From Paractinoplanes atraurantiacus (lineage in GTDB: Bacteria; Actinomycetota; Actinomycetes; Mycobacteriales; Micromonosporaceae), in assembly GCF_900215205.1 (NCBI RefSeq), contig NZ_OBDY01000038.1, forward strand, positions 1 to 64,000: DNA of 64,000 bases, read 5' to 3'. Each line of letters begins with the position of its first letter. The stretch's first letter is position 1. A model generated the notes under the pieces. It did not search any database. It saw only the letters and a program-made list of their open reading frames with translations, and was not told where the DNA came from. Positions 59,786 through 64,000 of this stretch are shown piece by piece. A program made the translations under genes and the position numbers.

Positions 59786-60112
59786 TCAGTCCTCTCCCAG
59801 GGAACGCGGCTGCCCGAAGATCTCGCCGCGCAACTTGTCGCGGGCCCAGCGGGCGGCGTCGGCGGCCGTCGACACCACGGCCTGGAGCTCGCGGGTGAAC
59901 TCGGAGGACTCGCGGTGATGCAGGCCCCCGTGGACGCGCATGTCCGTTATGCGGCCGGCGGCGGTCACGGTGGCCTCGATCGAGCCGTCGGGCGAGTGCA
60001 CGGAGACCGTGTGCGACTCGACGGCGCGCTCGTAATCGGCCCGCAACTGCTCGACGCGACGATGTCGGTCGATGGCTTCGCTGATCCACGCCTCGTCGAT
60101 CTCACGCGCCAT
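59786..60112 (-). CDS. YbaB/EbfC-like protein
   Basis: 108 aa. SPDGSIEATVTAAGRITDMR near residue 42 and HHRESSEFTRELQAVVSTAA, DAARWARDKLRGEIFGQP match YbaB/EbfC family topology (strand-rich middle, helices around). Such proteins bind DNA, but short copies beside WXG100 genes in actinobacteria may act with those secretion proteins. First gene of the cassette; GGTGAGGAG ribosome-binding site 6-10 nt before ATG. Confidence 0.78.
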   Translation of the reverse strand: MAREIDEAWISEAIDRHRRVEQLRADYERAVESHTVSVHSPDGSIEATVTAAGRITDMRVHGGLHHRESSEFTRELQAVVSTAADAARWARDKLRGEIFGQPRSLGED

Positions 60113-60196
60113 GCCCGAGACTCCTCACCGTGCGTCACCTGCCGGGACCAGAACGTACCCGGAAGAGTGAGGGCGCCGCTACGGCAACTTCTCCAC

Positions 60197-60220
60197 TGTG
60201 GATAACCCTCCTGTGGATAA
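60197..60220 (-). promoter_or_regulatory. Two DnaA boxes upstream of holB
   Basis: TGTGGATAA at 60197-60205 and 60212-60220, same orientation, 15 bp apart: two perfect DnaA boxes (TTATCCACA on the - strand). They lie 40-63 bp before the holB start, just upstream of its -10 (TACCAT, 60247-60252). Confidence 0.78.
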
Positions 60221-60259
60221 CTTCGAGAACTGTCGGACCGGCGCAATACCATCGTGTGC

Positions 60260-61453
60260 GTGAGTGAAGTCTTCGCAGACCTGGTGGGTCAGAACGACGC
60301 GGTCGCCACGCTGCGCCAGGCAGCCTCGGCGGCGGCGCGGGTCGTGGCCGGCGAGCAGGTGCCGGCCGGCGCCATGACCCACGCGTGGATCTTCACGGGC
60401 CCACCCGGCAGCGGCCGCTCGGTGGCGGCGCGGGCGTTCGCGGCCGCGCTCCAGTGCGAGCGCGGGGGTGTGGGCTGCGGCGAGTGTCATGGCTGCCACA
60501 CCGCGCTCGGCAAGACCCACGCCGACGTGCGGTTCGTGGTGCCCGAGGGCCTGTCGATCGGCGTCAACGAGATGCGGACCCTGGTGCTGCGGGCGGCGAG
60601 CGCGCCCTCCGGCGGCCGGTGGCAGGTCGTGGTGATCGAGGATGCCGACCGTCTCACCGAGCAGGCGGGAAACGCGCTGCTCAAGGCGATCGAGGAGCCG
60701 CCACCGCGCACGGTCTTCCTGCTCTGCACCCCGTCGACCCATCCCGACGACATCTCGGTGACGATCCGGTCGCGCTGCCGCGTGGTGGCGCTGCGCCAGC
60801 CGCCCGCCGACGCGGTGGCCGAGGTCCTGGCCCGCCGCGATGGGGTCGCGCCGGATGTGGCGGCGTGGGCCGCGGCGGCCGCTCAGGGCCACGTGGGCCG
60901 GGCGAAAAGGCTGGCCGGCGACCCCGAGGCGCGCAGCCGGCGCGAGGCCGTCCTGGCCGTGCCGAGGCGGCTGAGCAGCGTGGGCGCCTGCTACGAGGCG
61001 GCGTCGGCGCTGATCAAGGCGGCCGAGGCCGAGGCGGCGGAAGCGGTGGTCGAGACCGACACAGCCGAGCGGGCGGCGCTCGAGCAGGCCCTCGGCGCGG
61101 GCGGCACGGGCCGGGGCGCCGCGGGTGCGATGCGGGGCGCCGCCGGTCAGCTCAAAGAGCTGGAGAAACGCCAGAAGTCCCGGGCCACCCGCTCGAAGAG
61201 GGACGCGCTCGACCGCGCGCTGGTCGACCTGGCCGGCTTCTACCGCGACGTCCTGATCACCAACCTGCGCGCGCCGGTCTCGGTCGTGCACACCGACACC
61301 GCGACCCAGTCCGCGGCCGCCGCCGAGAAATGGACCGCCGAGAGCACGCTGCGCCGCCTCGAGGCCGTCCTGGCCTGCCGCGACGCCATCGACCAGAACG
61401 TCAAGCCCGACATCGCGGTCGAAGCGATGATGCTCACCCTCTGGAGAGGATAA
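60260..61453 (+). CDS. holB: DNA polymerase III subunit delta'
   Basis: 397 aa clamp-loader subunit. VSEVFADLVGQNDAVATLRQ opens an AAA+ domain; Walker A is degenerate (GPPGSGRS), as usual for delta'; zinc-binding CGECHGCHT follows, then the Walker-B-like VVVIEDADRLTEQAGNALLK and sensor region EEPPPRTVFLLCTPSTHPDD. It acts with tau/gamma and delta to load the beta clamp. The start is GTG 60260, 7 nt after TACCAT; GTG 60254 would add two residues. tmk lies convergent, whereas these genes are often co-directional. Confidence 0.93.
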   Translation: MSEVFADLVGQNDAVATLRQAASAAARVVAGEQVPAGAMTHAWIFTGPPGSGRSVAARAFAAALQCERGGVGCGECHGCHTALGKTHADVRFVVPEGLSIGVNEMRTLVLRAASAPSGGRWQVVVIEDADRLTEQAGNALLKAIEEPPPRTVFLLCTPSTHPDDISVTIRSRCRVVALRQPPADAVAEVLARRDGVAPDVAAWAAAAAQGHVGRAKRLAGDPEARSRREAVLAVPRRLSSVGACYEAASALIKAAEAEAAEAVVETDTAERAALEQALGAGGTGRGAAGAMRGAAGQLKELEKRQKSRATRSKRDALDRALVDLAGFYRDVLITNLRAPVSVVHTDTATQSAAAAEKWTAESTLRRLEAVLACRDAIDQNVKPDIAVEAMMLTLWRG

Positions 61454-61557
61454 TTCGGATATACGGAATTAGCGGGCTCCGCCAAATCTTGGCTGATACC
61501 CGCCGCAGCGACCGGCTGAGTGCAACACCGGCCCGTCACCGGGCTTCCGGCCGGTTC

Positions 61558-61671
61558 GGTGGTCACCGCACGGCTGGTTGCCACACCGGCTGGGCGCCGG
61601 GCCTGCGCTGAGCCGGTGGTCACCGCACAGCTGGCTGCCACAACGGCTGGGCGCCGGGCCTGCGCTGAGTC
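61558..61671. repeat. 57-bp tandem repeat in holB-tmk spacer
   Basis: Two copies of a 57-bp unit (61558-61614 and 61615-61671, about 51 of 57 identical) followed by a partial copy. The unit is a multiple of 3 and lies immediately downstream of the Ala-rich 27-bp degenerate repeats in the tmk tail (~61800-61970). I do not call a gene here. The rest of the 229-bp spacer shows nothing clear. Confidence 0.72.
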
Positions 61672-61682
61672 GGTGGGCGCGG

Positions 61683-64000
61683 TCAGCGGTGGCCGGCGCG
61701 GGTGGGGCCGTCCGGGGTCTCGTCGTCGTTGACGCCCAGCAGTTCGGCCATCTCCTCGAGGGGTGGCTCCTCGTGCCGCCCGTCCCGGGGGTGGGCGGCC
61801 GAGGCGTGGTTGGGGGCGACGCCAGCGGCTGGGACGTGGCTGGAGGCGCCGGCGGGTGAGGCCTGGCCTGAGGCGTCAGCGGCTGAGGCGTGGCCGAGGG
61901 CGCCGGCGGCTGGGGCGTGGTCGGGGGCGTCGACGGCTGAGGCGTGGTCTGCGGCTTCGGCGGCCACGAGGTCGGGGGCCTCGAAGTCGGGGGCCGGGGG
62001 GACTGCGGTGGAGGCCGGAGCGGGAGCTGGGTGTACGCCGTCGCCGGTCAGGAGGGGGGTCAGGCGGTCGGTTACCGCGGCGCCGATCTCCGATGGGGGG
62101 CGGGCCGCGTCCAGGACCAGGTAGCGGCGCGGGTCGGCGGCCGCCAAGTCCAGGAAGGCGTAGCGGACCCTCTCGTGGAAGGAGCGGGACTCGCTCTCCA
62201 GGCGGTCCGTACCCTCGCCCCGGGAGTCGACACGGCCCAGGCCCACCGTCGGGTCGACGTCGAGCAGGACGACCAGGTCGGGTTTCAGGCCGCCCGTCGC
62301 CCAGGATGACAGCCAGGAGATTTCGGCGACCGGCAGGGTGCGGCCGGCGCCCTGGTAGGCCAGCGACGAGTCCACGTACCGGTCGCTGATCACCACCGCG
62401 CCGCGGGCCAGGGCGGGACGGACCACCGTCGCCACGTGGTGGGCCCGGTCGGCCGCGTACAGCAGGGCTTCGGCTCGCGGGGACGGCGCGTCGCCCTTGT
62501 CCAGGACCAGGCCCCGGATGCGGGCGCCGACGTCCGTCGCTCCGGGCTCGCGGGTCACGACCACGTCGTGGCCGGCGGCCTCCAAGGAGGCGGCCAGTTG
62601 GCGTACCTGCGTCGACTTGCCCGCGCCCTCGCCGCCCTCGAAGACCACGAAGACGCCGCTGCGGACGAACTGCTCGTCCGGTGAGAGCGGGCGGCCCCGG
62701 ATCGAGCCCCACAGGTCGGCCAGCACCGGGACGCCGCGCTTGTCGTCCATCTGGCGGAACGAGCTGATGCCGACGGCCACCCCGGCCGCGCCCGCCACCA
62801 GCAGCAGGACCCGGGTGAAGGACACGTCGAAGCTGAATGCGCCCAGGTCGACGCGGCGTGAGCTGCCCAGGCCGACCAGGAAGCCGGCCAGGGTGATGGC
62901 GAGGAGCAGCACCATCCGTACGCCGATCTGGACCACCGCGAAGACCCGGCCACGGACCGCGTCGTCGACCTCGCCGTAGAGCAGCGTCGTGCCGGCCAGG
63001 AAGGCCATGCCCGCTCCGGCGCCGACCAGCAGCGCGCCGACCAGGGCCATCGACAGGTGGAAGGCGACGCCCAGGAACATCACCGAGCCGCTGGCCAGGA
63101 CGATGCTCATGCCGAACCAGCGACGGCGGGACAACTCGCGGATGATCATCGGGCCGAGGCCGATGCCGAGCGCCAGGCCCATGAAGATGGTGCCGAAGAG
63201 CAGGTAGAACGCGGCTTCGCCGGCGCCGAGGGAGGTGGCGAAGGTCTTGGCCGCGCCGATCACGATGCCGCCGGCCGCGAACGCGCCGAAGATACCGAGG
63301 ACCAGGCCGCGCACCAGCGGGGTGCCGCCGATGTATTTCCAGCCGTCGAGGAACTGGCGGACCATGCTCTGCTCTTGGGCTTCGCGCTGCCGTTCGGCGC
63401 TCTTGCCGCCGATCTCCTTGATGCCGAAGAAGACGGTGAGCGCGGTGACGAGCCGAGAGAACGCGTTCAGGTAGAGCGCCAGCTGGACCGGCTCGGCCCA
63501 GTCGGGCAGGGTCACCCCGGATTGCTGTACGCCCGCGGTCAGCGCGGAGAGGACCAGCGCGGCCAGGATCGGCGTGATGCCGTACGTGGTGACCAGGGTC
63601 AGCTGGTTGGAGACCTCAATCCGGGATTTCGGGATGAGGTTGGGCACCGCGGCTTCCTTGGCCGGGATCCAGATCAGCGTGATCGTCTCGCCGATGAAGG
63701 TGGCGATGGCGGCCCAGGCCACGGTGACGCCGGCTGAGCCGCCCAGCAGCGGCACCAGGGGGATGGAGAGGTAGAAGACGAAGCGGATCAGGTCGGTGAT
63801 GACCATGGTGTAGCGCCGGTCGAACCGGTCGGCGAACACGCCGGCGATCGGGCCGAGCAGCAGGGCCGGCAGCAGGCGGACGGCGATGGTGCCGCCGAAC
63901 GCCGCGCCCTGCCCGGCGCTGCTCTGGAACTGGGCCGCGGCGAAGATGCCGGTGGCGAGCAGGCCGATCCAGTCGCCGAAGGAGGCGAGGCCGAGCACGA
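61683..64000 (-). CDS. tmk: MFS transporter-thymidylate kinase fusion (N-terminus cut)
   Basis: At least 772 aa; the N-terminus is beyond the right edge. Residues up to ~420 are MFS-like with ~12 helices (LLGPIAGVFADRFDRRYTMV is the loop motif). After a linker comes a complete dTMP kinase: FVVFEGGEGAGKSTQVRQLA (Walker A), VVTREPGAT, VISDRYVDSSLAYQGAGR, and the lid DSRGEGTDRLESE. It makes dTDP from dTMP. This fusion is known in actinobacteria (e.g. Streptomyces). The last ~120 residues are Ala/His/Pro-rich degenerate nonapeptide repeats (e.g. DHASAVDAP, DHAPAAGAL). Confidence 0.92.
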   Translation of the reverse strand, partial: VLGLASFGDWIGLLATGIFAAAQFQSSAGQGAAFGGTIAVRLLPALLLGPIAGVFADRFDRRYTMVITDLIRFVFYLSIPLVPLLGGSAGVTVAWAAIATFIGETITLIWIPAKEAAVPNLIPKSRIEVSNQLTLVTTYGITPILAALVLSALTAGVQQSGVTLPDWAEPVQLALYLNAFSRLVTALTVFFGIKEIGGKSAERQREAQEQSMVRQFLDGWKYIGGTPLVRGLVLGIFGAFAAGGIVIGAAKTFATSLGAGEAAFYLLFGTIFMGLALGIGLGPMIIRELSRRRWFGMSIVLASGSVMFLGVAFHLSMALVGALLVGAGAGMAFLAGTTLLYGEVDDAVRGRVFAVVQIGVRMVLLLAITLAGFLVGLGSSRRVDLGAFSFDVSFTRVLLLVAGAAGVAVGISSFRQMDDKRGVPVLADLWGSIRGRPLSPDEQFVRSGVFVVFEGGEGAGKSTQVRQLAASLEAAGHDVVVTREPGATDVGARIRGLVLDKGDAPSPRAEALLYAADRAHHVATVVRPALARGAVVISDRYVDSSLAYQGAGRTLPVAEISWLSSWATGGLKPDLVVLLDVDPTVGLGRVDSRGEGTDRLESESRSFHERVRYAFLDLAAADPRRYLVLDAARPPSEIGAAVTDRLTPLLTGDGVHPAPAPASTAVPPAPDFEAPDLVAAEAADHASAVDAPDHAPAAGALGHASAADASGQASPAGASSHVPAAGVAPNHASAAHPRDGRHEEPPLEEMAELLGVNDDETPDGPTRAGHR

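Noticed and set aside
61520..61732. 70-codon open frame in the holB-tmk spacer with 19-residue repeats
   Set aside because: It has no ribosome-binding site, consists of the 57-bp tandem repeat translated, and runs into the tmk gene.
1..64000. CRISPR arrays, insertion sequences, prophage genes, toxin-antitoxin operons
   Set aside because: No regularly spaced repeats, transposase, integrase or phage structural proteins were recognised; the single ParB-like 98-aa protein has no toxin partner.

Overview
The window is a stretch of high-GC actinobacterial chromosome, most likely from the Micromonosporaceae (Actinoplanes or a relative). The grounds are the strong G/C third-position bias, frequent GTG starts, mycothiol-type enzymes, the cell-division protein SepH, the futalosine menaquinone genes mqnB/mqnD, a Ku/split-LigD repair locus, an MFS-thymidylate kinase fusion, and several XRE/DUF397 genes. 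Family or genus level is inference. No rRNA, CRISPR array, insertion sequence or phage genes were seen; there is one tRNA, tRNA-Thr(CGT).

Layout. 1-3 kb: disaccharide use (GH65 phosphorylase fragment, beta-phosphoglucomutase, sugar ABC ATPase) plus an RsbW-like ATPase. 3-7.1 kb: wall-glycopolymer genes (a GT2/TagF fusion and a CDP-alcohol phosphatidyltransferase). 7.3-16 kb: metabolic genes (PspC protein, DUF4230, acyl-CoA dehydrogenase, nitroreductase, mutarotase, MFS, pdxH, citrate synthase, serC). 16-21 kb: a TPR protein divergent from a DUF4331/ECF sigma/zinc anti-sigma operon whose anti-sigma factor carries a maleylpyruvate-isomerase-like domain. 21-29 kb: sepH, thpR, three regulator-transporter units (TetR, MarR, purine permease with a structured leader), DUF2530 and DUF3027. 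29-33 kb: MFS, mqnB and mqnD, with DnaA-box clusters, and a cold-shock protein. 33-38 kb: HAD phosphatase, helicase-associated protein, XPB helicase. 38-44.6 kb: PadR/HAAS pair, LigD polymerase, ligase, Ku, Nudix, and a frameshifted MFS gene. 44.7-48.3 kb: MFS/TetR/acetyltransferase operon divergent from a geranylgeranyl-reductase-like flavoprotein. 48.3-53.6 kb: an accessory-looking, less GC-rich area (DUF397 proteins, XRE regulator, DUF6232, DUF2231, PfpI, unknown ORFs) ending at tRNA-Thr. 53.7-64 kb: membrane metallophosphoesterase, RicT-like protein, an LPXTG surface protein, a three-gene WXG100/EspC/YbaB-like cassette, holB with two DnaA boxes in its promoter region, and the MFS-Tmk fusion running off the right edge.

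Two themes recur. About twenty-five genes start 6-8 nt after a TANNNT-like hexamer, the layout of leaderless promoters; this fixes many starts. Perfect or near-perfect DnaA boxes (TTGTCCACA/TTATCCACA) cluster around mqnB and upstream of holB, and inside mqnB they coincide with a rare TTA codon. Some neighbouring genes form plausible regulatory circuits with visible palindromes overlapping their -10 elements (23.3, 26.0, 39.8 and 47.2 kb).
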